Below are positions 1-6,614 of a stretch of DNA of 46,091 bases, piece by piece. The DNA is taken from NCBI RefSeq assembly GCF_003024685.1, contig NZ_PYLQ01000021.1, positions 1 to 46,091 on the forward strand, written 5' to 3'. Positions within the stretch are counted from its first letter, which is position 1. The number at the start of each line of letters is the position of its first letter. A program made the translations under genes and the position numbers. This stretch comes from Faecalibacillus intestinalis (lineage in GTDB: Bacteria; Bacillota_I; Bacilli_A; Erysipelotrichales; Coprobacillaceae). Below the pieces are notes generated by a model that was not told the origin of the DNA, did no database searches, and was given only the letters and a program-made list of their open reading frames with translations.

Positions 1-299
1 ATTCTTTTCATTGTTCCATCATCTTGTGGCAGATTGATACAGCAGAAATAATCGAATTCCACTCTTCCATGATGAGCAATATCGATGACATTATTTAGCT
101 GTTGGAAATAAGAATTCCCTTCCTGATCCTTCTTTTCTTTAATAAGTTCAATGATTTCTTCTAAAGATACATCCTTAGCTTCTTTAATAAATCCTTTAAT
201 GATTCTTCCTAAGATTTCAGGATGTCCTAATATTCTTTTACAGAGTTTATCAATCATAATAATATGATCATTTGATGTGATTTCTAGTACTTTGTCCAT
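1..299 (-). CDS. Rpn-like PD-(D/E)XK nuclease/transposase, N-terminal part (cut by window edge)
   Basis: An open frame runs from an ATG at 299 to the left edge with no stop (about 99 residues), so the C-terminal part lies outside the window. A strong AGGAGG ribosome binding site lies just upstream. The start MDKVLEITSNDHI and the block GRVEFDYFCCINLPQ resemble the N-terminal region of Rpn/PD-(D/E)XK nuclease-type 'transposases' common in gut Bacillota. The catalytic motif would lie downstream and cannot be seen. The upstream segment TTGTCTATATAA followed by TAAT and GGAGG is shared with the Rpn pseudogene at 14494-15441, which supports a common family and a common promoter. The family assignment is by similarity of pattern only. 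Confidence 0.55.
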   Translation of the reverse strand, partial: MDKVLEITSNDHIIMIDKLCKRILGHPEILGRIIKGFIKEAKDVSLEEIIELIKEKKDQEGNSYFQQLNNVIDIAHHGRVEFDYFCCINLPQDDGTMKR

Positions 300-370
300 A
301 TAATTTTTCCTCCTATTATTATATAGACAATTTTTGGATGTTTTTCTTTTTATTTTTTAAAAAAGTAAAA

Positions 371-404
371 AAATAACAATAAATAATTGTTTTTATTGTT
401 ATTT
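371..404 (-). terminator. Intrinsic terminator of the AraC-type gene
   Basis: A 13-bp inverted repeat (AAATAACAATAAA against TTTATTGTTATTT) overlaps the stop codon of the AraC-type gene and is followed on the minus strand by a T-run. It is AT-rich, so the hairpin is weak, but position and T-tract fit a terminator. Confidence 0.55.
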
Positions 405-1445
405 CTTTGGTTTAATAGTTAAAATGTTATTTTCTTGTAATAAAGAGAGTTGATCTATATTTTTAAATAAATATATGCTTTGTTGATTTTCTTTATCTAT
501 ATCAAGATATTCATCTTGATATAGATGATGATCATTTATTAAATGTTGAATCAAGGCAATTTGTTTTTGATCCAAATGCATTCTTTGTTCCTTATTTTCC
601 TTATTATATTTCAAGTTTTTTTGAAATTGTTTACGATAAACACTTGGTGTAATCCCATATAAGTCTTTAAATGCTTGACTATAAGCCTTTGCAGACATTC
701 CACAAGAAAATGCAATCTCATCAATCGAGTCTTTCCCTGCTAGTAACTTTTCTAATGAATGTCGTATTCTTACCATTGATAAATATTTTACAAAACTAAC
801 ACCTGTATATTTTTTAAATAAACGTGAAGCATAGGAGATACTAAAAGAAAGATTTTGAGCAACATCTTCTAAATGAATATCTTCTTGGTAATGTTGATCA
901 ATGAATAAAATAGCTTTCATATAATTTTCATGATTTTTAGAAGAAAGTGGTAAATTTTCTAAAGAGAATTCTTGATTCTGACTAATCATGTAAATTAATT
1001 TTGATATTACTAAATTTAATAAATAGATGTTATCTTTGTTTTCAATAAAATGTAAAAGTAAGATGCCTAATTGTTGTTTTATTTGAAATAATAGAGATTT
1101 ATTTTGATTTTCTCTACAAATAAGAGATTGAAAACTATGATCTATATCTCCTACCATATAATGAGGTAAATAAGAAAAATCAATATGTAATGTTAAAATA
1201 ATACTTTCTTTTTCATTCATCTTTAACATATGAATATCATTAGGAGCAATAATAGCTAATTCATGTTCATAAATAACAGTCGACATTTTTTCTGTAATAA
1301 CTTCATAACTTCCTTTTAAAACATAAGAAATTTCTAAAGAAGATTGTCTTGAAAAAACTTGTCGATCAAATTGATTAATACTTAGACTTAATGGATATTC
1401 AAATTTTTGACCAGAAAAGTCATAATAATAATTCATATTTTGCAT
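399..1445 (-). CDS. AraC/XylS-family transcriptional regulator
   Basis: About 348 residues. The N-terminal half is a cupin-like sensory region (the block ending APNDIHMLKMNEKES is typical of AraC_binding domains). A double helix-turn-helix follows, roughly residues 170-275, with the family signatures LSFSISYASRLFKKYTGVSF and the second helix region ending in the classical YGITPSVYRKQF. An unassigned tail of about 65 residues follows the DNA-binding domain. The frame is open to 1469, but a TATAAT-like -10 lies around that first ATG, so the ATG at 1445 (MQNMNYYYDF), preceded by AAAAGAGATGAG, is the more likely start. The effector is unknown. Diguanylate cyclase lies immediately upstream on the same strand, 46 bases away, and may be cotranscribed. 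Confidence 0.85.
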   Translation of the reverse strand: MQNMNYYYDFSGQKFEYPLSLSINQFDRQVFSRQSSLEISYVLKGSYEVITEKMSTVIYEHELAIIAPNDIHMLKMNEKESIILTLHIDFSYLPHYMVGDIDHSFQSLICRENQNKSLLFQIKQQLGILLLHFIENKDNIYLLNLVISKLIYMISQNQEFSLENLPLSSKNHENYMKAILFIDQHYQEDIHLEDVAQNLSFSISYASRLFKKYTGVSFVKYLSMVRIRHSLEKLLAGKDSIDEIAFSCGMSAKAYSQAFKDLYGITPSVYRKQFQKNLKYNKENKEQRMHLDQKQIALIQHLINDHHLYQDEYLDIDKENQQSIYLFKNIDQLSLLQENNILTIKPKK

Positions 1446-1490
1446 AGTCTCATCTCTTTTCATTAACATTATTATATCATAAAAAAATGG

Positions 1491-2594
1491 TTAGCTTTCA
1501 ATACCAACCATTTCATTTTCATAAAAATTTGCTTTATTTTCATACATTTTAGTATCTGCTTCTTTAATGAGTTTATCAACATCGTTTATATTATAGCACC
1601 AAGAAACACCTACAGAACACGAAATACCATTTTGTTCTAAATACTTCTTTGATTGTTCAACTTGTTTTATAAAATTACTTTCTTTAATTCCTATTGAAAG
1701 AACAACAAATTCATCTCCACCAAAACGATAAGCTTTTCTAGGAAAACACTCATTGATCAAATAAGCTGTTTTCTTTAAAACAGCATCCCCTTCCAAATGT
1801 CCTTGTAAATCATTGATCTTTTTTAATCCATTTAAATCAAAATAAGCAATACCAATATCCTTATTTTGACTTTTTTTAATCTTATCAATTCGTTCTATCA
1901 AAGCATTACGATTAAAAATATGTGTCATTGAATCTAAATAACTCATTGCTTTTAATTTTTGTTCCTGTTGTTTTCTATTCATACTCTCAGAAACAAAGAA
2001 AACAACCGAAGATAATAAACTACTATTATCATATCTTCTTCGTGGATTATCAACACCCAAAAATCCAGTAATAATTTCATTTTCTATCAAAGGCGCTGCA
2101 ATAAGACTCGTTATATTTTGTAATTTTAAAAGACGATAGGTTTCAGAATTTTTATCAACCTCATCTTCTAAACTTTTTAAATAAAATGTTCCATCAACCT
2201 TAAAACGATCTAACCAATATTGAATAGTTTCTAAAGAAACATTTTGCAAATTATTTATTTCCGGAGTTGCCCCTTCTTCTGTATACTCAAAAAGATTAGA
2301 TGTCGTATTTTGTTCATAGTCTATTTGAAAAATATAAGCACGATCACCTTGAAAAAACTCAGTAATAAGACATAACAAATCATTAATAGCATCATCGATT
2401 TCACTATGATAAGTTAAAGCATGAATACATCTATTTAATGTCGTTGCTGCAAGTAAAGATTCTTTTAATTCTATTTGACTTTTTTCATACTTTTTTGACA
2501 TTCGATAATAAACAATTGCAAAAATCATCACAAGTAATAAAACAAGCATAAAAATAACAAGTAATGGATACCTTTTTATTGTTTCAACTACCAT
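1491..2594 (-). CDS. Membrane-anchored GAF-GGDEF diguanylate cyclase
   Basis: About 367 residues. A single transmembrane helix (about residues 8-30, PLLVIFMLVLLLVMIFAIVY) is followed by a GAF-like sensor domain (about 50-205) and a GGDEF domain (about 215-360). The active-site loop YRFGGDEFVVLS is canonical, so synthesis of c-di-GMP from two GTP is predicted. The RxxD product-inhibition site expected five residues before GGDEF is absent, which suggests no classical feedback inhibition. The frame opens at 2612, but AAAGGGG sits correctly for the ATG at 2594 (MVVETIKRYP). No c-di-GMP effector or EAL phosphodiesterase is seen in the window. A second protein with a degenerate GGDEF loop is at 15504-16358. 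Confidence 0.88.
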   Translation of the reverse strand: MVVETIKRYPLLVIFMLVLLLVMIFAIVYYRMSKKYEKSQIELKESLLAATTLNRCIHALTYHSEIDDAINDLLCLITEFFQGDRAYIFQIDYEQNTTSNLFEYTEEGATPEINNLQNVSLETIQYWLDRFKVDGTFYLKSLEDEVDKNSETYRLLKLQNITSLIAAPLIENEIITGFLGVDNPRRRYDNSSLLSSVVFFVSESMNRKQQEQKLKAMSYLDSMTHIFNRNALIERIDKIKKSQNKDIGIAYFDLNGLKKINDLQGHLEGDAVLKKTAYLINECFPRKAYRFGGDEFVVLSIGIKESNFIKQVEQSKKYLEQNGISCSVGVSWCYNINDVDKLIKEADTKMYENKANFYENEMVGIES

Positions 2595-3059
2595 ACTAGC
2601 AACCCCTTTCATTAAAAATTTTATTTTAGATTATTATATTCACATGTCAATTAAAAAAATGTCGGTTTTAGACTAAATAATTTTATAGGTTTTCCTACAT
2701 TTTTATTTTATTCTTTACAGCAACCATCAATATTTATTACAAATATAAGTGTCTGCTGCAAATACATTAGCAGGCACTTGTGTAAAGATTATCATAACGT
2801 AAGTATACTTGCCATTATTTTACTTATCCTTACATTCATTTTTTCTTTTTTTGCTCTGGTATTTAAAATAGATTATAGTAAATAATTCCATGTATATCTT
2901 TATTTTACTATTTATGGCACCTTATTTTTAAATTAGGTGCGAAACGTCGTTTTTGAGGTGTGAAATGCAAAAAATAAATATCATATTTTTATGATAAAAA
3001 AGGGATAAATTTTGTCCACATGGTAATAATCTTTGAAGATTATTACCTTTTTCTTTAAA
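2595..3059. other. Intergenic region between cyclase gene and IS91 relic
   Basis: No convincing ORF. It contains an 11-bp imperfect inverted repeat at 2747-2779 (AAGTGTCTGCT against AGCAGGCACTT, one G-U type mismatch) without a clear T-run, and then AT-rich sequence that probably includes the left flank of the IS91 relic. Function not assigned. Confidence 0.5.
3022..3052 (+). terminator. Hairpin with T-run just before the IS91 relic
   Basis: A perfect 10-bp stem GGTAATAATC / GATTATTACC (3022-3031 and 3038-3047) is followed by TTTTTC. It reads as an intrinsic terminator on the plus strand. It could shield the transposase from outside transcription or form part of the element's subterminal end; both are inference. 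Confidence 0.55.
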
Positions 3060-4296
3060 ATGTTAGTTGGTGATTTTATGATTGATGATACTAACTATGC
3101 TGACTGCCTTGCTTTATACAATTTTAGTCATGTCGATAAGATCAAAGGCAAGGAATCTTTTTCCTATATCTTTAATGACAATATCAACTATATCCGCTCT
3201 CTTTATAATAGAGGTAAGATCAGAAATGTTACCTATGATACCATCCAGAAAACTATTCTTTGTGGTTTCATCTATCTTGGCTATGATCTTTTTGTCTGCC
3301 CTCATTGCGGCAACGAATCTATCGTTCCTCACAAATGTCACTCCAAGCTCTGTACTTCTTGTGGCTCTAAAGAGGCTAAATTGCGTGCTGTTCATATTTT
3401 CTCTATCGCTCTCGATGCCAAGCACCGTCATATCGTCTTTACCATTCCAAAACATCTAAGAAGTTATTTTATTAAAGAAAGATCCCTTTTGAATCTTCTT
3501 TTTATTGGTGCCAGAAACACCCTTGCCTGTGTTTTTAATGATGCAAAGTACAGAAAAATCAAAAAGAAAAAGCTCTTTATTAAAAAAGCAAATGCCCCTA
3601 CTCTTATAAAAATAACAGAAACAAAATCGTTTTCGGTTCTGTTTTGACTTTACATACTTTTGGCAGAGATTTGAAATGGAATCCCCATATCCACTGCCTT
3701 GTTTGTGAAGAAGCTTTGGATACAAAAAAAAATAAAATGAAGAACTTTTATTTCCTGTGAAAAACTCAGAAAGACTTGAATGTATCAAATCCTTGATCTT
3801 CTCTCAAAACAAGAACTTGAGAGTTTCAATTATCTCAAACAACGTTTCTATAAAGAACTTGTAAACGGCTTTTATGTCTACGCCAAAAAGAAAGAAAAAG
3901 ACAATGATGACAATAACGTTGATGATTGCGTCAACTACATTACCAGATACACTTCCAGACCTCCCATGGCTGAAAACTGCATCAAATATGAAGATGACAA
4001 AAAGATGATCAGATGGTGGTACAACCGTCATGAGGGTGAAAAATATATCGAAGTATATGAAAGTGTTGAAAACTTTTAAATGGTCAGATACTATGGCTTC
4101 TATTCAAACAGGAATAAAAAGTATATGAACTTTATGGTATAAAAAAGAAAAGACGTATCAAAAATTTGAAAGAAAGAAATAAGATTTAAAAAACAAACTT
4201 GACCATCTAAAATACCGCACACATGTGATAGAATCATTTCAAAAAAATACTCTTTTATGTTCATGTGGCAATCTTATGAAATGTGAATATACATAG
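3060..4296 (+). pseudogene. IS91-family (Y2/HUH) transposase, frameshifted
   Basis: Three reading frames together reconstruct an IS91-type transposase. The first (to 3647) has the N-terminal zinc-binding domain with CPHCG and HSKLCTSCGSKEA followed by HIVFTIPKHLR. The second (about 3610-3760) carries the HUH histidines in LKWNPHIHCLVCEEAL. The third (3780-4079) has the catalytic-tyrosine region YITRYTSRPPMAENCIKY, after which a stop separates FKMVRYYGFYSNRNKKY and a C-terminal Cys pair LLCSCGNLMKC near 4253-4290. At least two frameshifts and several stops make the gene non-functional. The likely original start is the ATG at 3060 or 3078. Family recognition rests on motif order. Confidence 0.85.
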
Positions 4297-4305
4297 GTAC
4301 CCCTA

Positions 4306-4509
4306 ATGACAGACTCTACAGTGAAAAATGCATCAATGATTTCAGAAAATACACTTATCAAAATGAAACATACTGCTTGTGGCCATATTGCCAATATTCC
4401 TAACTGGATCATTGGTGAATTGGCAGAAGAAGACAGAATATCCAGTAAACATGGTGAAGTTGAAATAGAATGTCCTGTATGCAATGGTCCTAGGAGAAGA
4501 ATCAAATAA
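4306..4509 (+). CDS. Small protein with Cys motifs, hypothetical or element remnant
   Basis: 67 codons starting just after the IS91 relic, ending RRRIK. It has HTACGH and IECPVCNG, which could bind a metal as a small zinc ribbon. There is no clear ribosome binding site. An overlapping frame (about 4296-4400) also encodes a protein-like stretch (NDRLYSEKCINDFRKYTY), so the segment may itself be a frameshifted fragment. I do not recognise the family. Confidence 0.3.
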   Translation: MTDSTVKNASMISENTLIKMKHTACGHIANIPNWIIGELAEEDRISSKHGEVEIECPVCNGPRRRIK

Positions 4510-4622
4510 CCACTGTATGATTACAGGACAAAAAAATTTATACCAGATCACACAAATATGTCATGGTATTTTGGTATGAATTTTTATATGCTATTTCCCA
4601 CGCATTCAAATTCTTAATAAAC

Positions 4623-4646
4623 AAAAAAAGAGTCATGAATGACTCT
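4623..4646 (-). terminator. Terminator of the tRNA operon
   Basis: On the minus strand the stem AGAGTCA / TGACTCT with a four-base loop is followed by a run of seven T residues, 16 bases after the last tRNA (Asp). It is a textbook intrinsic terminator. Confidence 0.85.
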
Positions 4647-4661
4647 CTTAATTACAATTAC

Positions 4662-4738
4662 TGGCGGTCTGGACGGGACTCGAACCCGCGACCTCCGCCG
4701 TGACAGGGCGGCATTCTAACCAGCTGAACTACCAGACC
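4662..4738 (-). tRNA. tRNA-Asp (GTC)
   Basis: 77 nt with encoded CCA. Acceptor GGTCTGG pairs with CCAGACC; the anticodon stem-loop reads CCTGTCACGG with anticodon GTC, and the T-arm has GGTTCGAGTCC. Last gene of the operon; nearly identical to the second Asp gene at 4836-4912. Confidence 0.96.
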
Positions 4739-4753
4739 AGTAATCTATTTAAA

Positions 4754-4829
<76 letters not shown>

Positions 4830-4835
4830 ATTAAT

Positions 4836-4912
4836 TGGCGGTCTGGACGGGACTCGAACCCGCGACCTCCGCCGTGACAGGGCGGCATTCTAACCAACTG
4901 AACTACCAGACC
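4836..4912 (-). tRNA. tRNA-Asp (GTC), second copy
   Basis: 77 nt with CCA. It differs from the copy at 4662-4738 at one D-loop/stem position (AGTTGG in place of AGCTGG). Anticodon GTC. Confidence 0.96.
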
Positions 4913-4924
4913 AAAAGATAAAAA

Positions 4925-5017
4925 TGGCGGAGATTGAGGGATTCGAACCCCCGCAGGACGTTAATCCTCTGCTGGTTTTCAAGACCAGTCCCTTCAGCCA
5001 GACTTGGGTAAATCTCC
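4925..5017 (-). tRNA. tRNA-Ser (TGA)
   Basis: 93 nt with a long variable arm and encoded CCA. Acceptor GGAGATT pairs with AATCTCC; the anticodon loop CTTGAAA gives TGA, which reads UCA/UCG serine codons. Confidence 0.95.
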
Positions 5018-5030
5018 GTAATAAATAAAT

Positions 5031-5106
5031 TGGTGGAGCCAAGCGGGATCGAACCGCTGACCCCCTGCGTGCAAGGCAGGTGCTCTCCCAGCTGAGCTAT
5101 GGCCCC
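5031..5106 (-). tRNA. tRNA-Ala (TGC)
   Basis: 76 nt with CCA. D-arm TAGCTCAGCTGGGAGAGC; anticodon loop CTTGCAC gives TGC. Confidence 0.96.
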
Positions 5107-5118
5107 AATTTTTATAAA

Positions 5119-5195
5119 TGGTCGGGAAGACAGGATTTGAACCTGCGACCCCCTGGTCCCAAACCAGGTGCACTACCAAGCTGTGCTACTTCCCG
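5119..5195 (-). tRNA. tRNA-Pro (TGG)
   Basis: 77 nt with CCA. Acceptor CGGGAAG pairs with CTTCCCG; anticodon loop TTTGGGA gives TGG. Confidence 0.96.
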
Positions 5196-5202
5196 AAAAA
5201 AA

Positions 5203-5279
5203 TGGCGCGCTAGGCAGGAATCGAACCCACAACCTCTTGATCCGTAGTCAAGCACTCTATCCAGTTGAGCTACTAGCGC
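5203..5279 (-). tRNA. tRNA-Arg (ACG)
   Basis: 77 nt with CCA. Acceptor GCGCTAG pairs with CTAGCGC; anticodon loop CTACGGA gives ACG, whose A34 would be deaminated to inosine by TadA. Confidence 0.95.
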
Positions 5280-5290
5280 ATTTTCACAAA

Positions 5291-5365
5291 TGGAGGTTCC
5301 TACCGGACTCGAACCGATGATGACAGAGTTGCAGTCTGTTGCCTTACCAACTTGGCCAAGGAACC
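5291..5365 (-). tRNA. tRNA-Cys (GCA)
   Basis: 75 nt with CCA. Acceptor GGTTCCT pairs with AGGAACC; anticodon loop CTGCAAC gives GCA. First gene of the operon, about 27 bases from the predicted transcription start. Confidence 0.95.
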
Positions 5366-5398
5366 ATCCCTTGCTTTTTATTAACTTAAAGCTTGTTC

Positions 5399-5427
5399 AT
5401 TATACTAATATATCAGCATAAAGTCAA
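5399..5427 (-). promoter_or_regulatory. Sigma-A promoter of the tRNA operon
   Basis: On the minus strand TTGACT (5427-5422) is separated by exactly 17 bases from a perfect TATAAT (5404-5399). Start of transcription is expected near 5392, just before tRNA-Cys. All eight tRNA genes are closely spaced and share one terminator, so one primary transcript is likely. Confidence 0.88.
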
Positions 5428-5440
5428 TACACATTTACTG

Positions 5441-5500
5441 TTTTTATAGCTTTTTATAGCTTTTTATAGCTTTTTATAGCTTTTTATAATTTTTTATAAT
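5441..5500 (-). repeat. Six-unit 10-bp tandem repeat of phased A-tracts upstream of the tRNA promoter
   Basis: Four perfect copies of the 10-mer TTTTTATAGC (5441-5480) plus two TTTTTATAAT variants (5481-5500). Read on the promoter strand, five-base A-tracts recur every 10 bp, that is once per helical turn, ending 13 bp upstream of the -35 box. Such phasing is expected to give intrinsically curved DNA and to act as an extended UP-like element. The last repeat reaches the stop codon of the neighbouring hydrolase gene. Confidence 0.85.
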
Positions 5501-6207
5501 TATTTTTTGCAATTATCCACAAAATCTTTAAATAGTTTTAAATGATCATCACTTTTTTTATAAATCATTTCTGAATGCCATTGATATCCTATCACATACT
5601 TTTTATCTGGTAGATAAACAGCTTCTACTAATCCATCATCAGAATAAGCCATTGGCTTTAATGCTGGAGCAAGTTGACAAATAGCTTGATGATGACAACT
5701 ATTCACCATTAAAGTTTCTTGATTTAAGATGTCTTTTAAAGGTGTATTTTCAACAATTTTTACTTGGTGACTTGGATGATCATAAGGAGCAGGTTGTCGA
5801 TGAATACATGTAGGATGAAATTGTTGATCTAAATCTTGATAGAGTGTTCCACCTAAACATGCATTTAATAACTGAATACCTCTACATATTCCTAAAACAG
5901 GCTTATCGGCCTCTAAAACATATTTTAATAGCTTTGGTTCCATTTCATCTCTTTTTTGATTTAATTTTCCGCAATATTCTGCTTTTGCTTGATGATAAAG
6001 TTCAGGATTTAAATCATCCCCTCCCGCAAAAATAAATCCATCAAAATAATGAGCCGTTTCTTTTAAAGAAACATCATCATTAACTAAAGAAAGCATAACA
6101 GGAATACCACCTGCTTCAATAACCCCATCCATATACCCTGGAAGCATCCATAAACTATCTCTTTCTTCATCATATAAAGGAACTATCGCAATTACTGGTT
6201 TATTCAT
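5500..6207 (-). CDS. Gamma-glutamyl-GABA hydrolase family protein (peptidase C26, class-I amidotransferase fold)
   Basis: 235 residues, the usual length for PuuD-type enzymes. The nucleophile elbow LGICRGIQLLNACLGGTLYQ carries the catalytic Cys (about residue 105), and the His-Glu pair is in YQWHSEMI near the C-terminus (the family more often has QWHPE). An early FAGGDDLNPELY motif shapes the glutamyl site. It is expected to hydrolyse gamma-glutamyl amide bonds in the cytoplasm; the substrate is not evident because no polyamine pathway genes are adjacent. The start has GAGGT about 7 bases upstream. It is a single gene transcribed toward the tRNA operon promoter region. Confidence 0.88.
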   Translation of the reverse strand: MNKPVIAIVPLYDEERDSLWMLPGYMDGVIEAGGIPVMLSLVNDDVSLKETAHYFDGFIFAGGDDLNPELYHQAKAEYCGKLNQKRDEMEPKLLKYVLEADKPVLGICRGIQLLNACLGGTLYQDLDQQFHPTCIHRQPAPYDHPSHQVKIVENTPLKDILNQETLMVNSCHHQAICQLAPALKPMAYSDDGLVEAVYLPDKKYVIGYQWHSEMIYKKSDDHLKLFKDFVDNCKK

Positions 6208-6287
6208 AAAAGTACCTCTTTTTCGTCTTTTTTAACATTATAGCATAACTTATGTTTTGTGCTATAATAAAAAACGAGGTGAAAAAA

Positions 6288-6596
6288 ATGATTGATCAAG
6301 AACAAGCTGCTAGAACATTGATCAATTTGATTGATGTTGTTCATCAAGAAAATTGGGTCTTATTAAATAAGGAAGATATGGCAAGTAAAACCGAAGAGTA
6401 TTACATCAACTTCTTTAAAGAACATCATTTAGAAGAAGCAATCGATGAAATTAAAGCTGTGACAGAAAAAAACAAATCTTTTTTTCAAAGATTTGTTAAT
6501 CATGAAGAAGTTGACGCTAAAGAAATGCGTGATTTTATGGAACCTTATCGTTTTATCAAAAGTAAATATATATTAAAGAAAAGCTCAAAGTCCTAA
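6288..6596 (+). CDS. Small cytoplasmic helical protein, unknown function
   Basis: 102 residues from the ATG at 6288, which has GAGGTG at proper spacing; an upstream in-frame start at 6252 would overlap a TATAAT-like promoter at about 6263. The protein is acidic and probably all-helical, with no signal peptide or membrane segment, and it ends in a basic tail (KYILKKSSKS). I do not recognise a family. It is convergent with glgP and shares a terminator with it. Confidence 0.7.
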   Translation: MIDQEQAARTLINLIDVVHQENWVLLNKEDMASKTEEYYINFFKEHHLEEAIDEIKAVTEKNKSFFQRFVNHEEVDAKEMRDFMEPYRFIKSKYILKKSSKS

Positions 6597-6611
6597 GACC
6601 TTGAGCTTTTA
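6580..6611. terminator. Bidirectional terminator between the small ORF and glgP
   Basis: AAAGCTCAA and TTGAGCTTT form a 9-bp stem extended by a further partial stem, with A-rich sequence on the left and T-rich on the right. It overlaps the end of the small ORF and lies 3 bp from the glgP stop codon. Confidence 0.7.
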
Positions 6612-6614
6612 TAA

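Noticed and set aside
3114-3455. Minus-strand 113-codon ORF opposite the IS91 transposase
   Set aside because: Antisense to a well-supported transposase domain; no ribosome binding site.
5441-5500. CRISPR array or origin iterons
   Set aside because: Units are 10 bp with no spacers, no cas genes, and they lie in phase with a tRNA promoter; no DnaA boxes seen.
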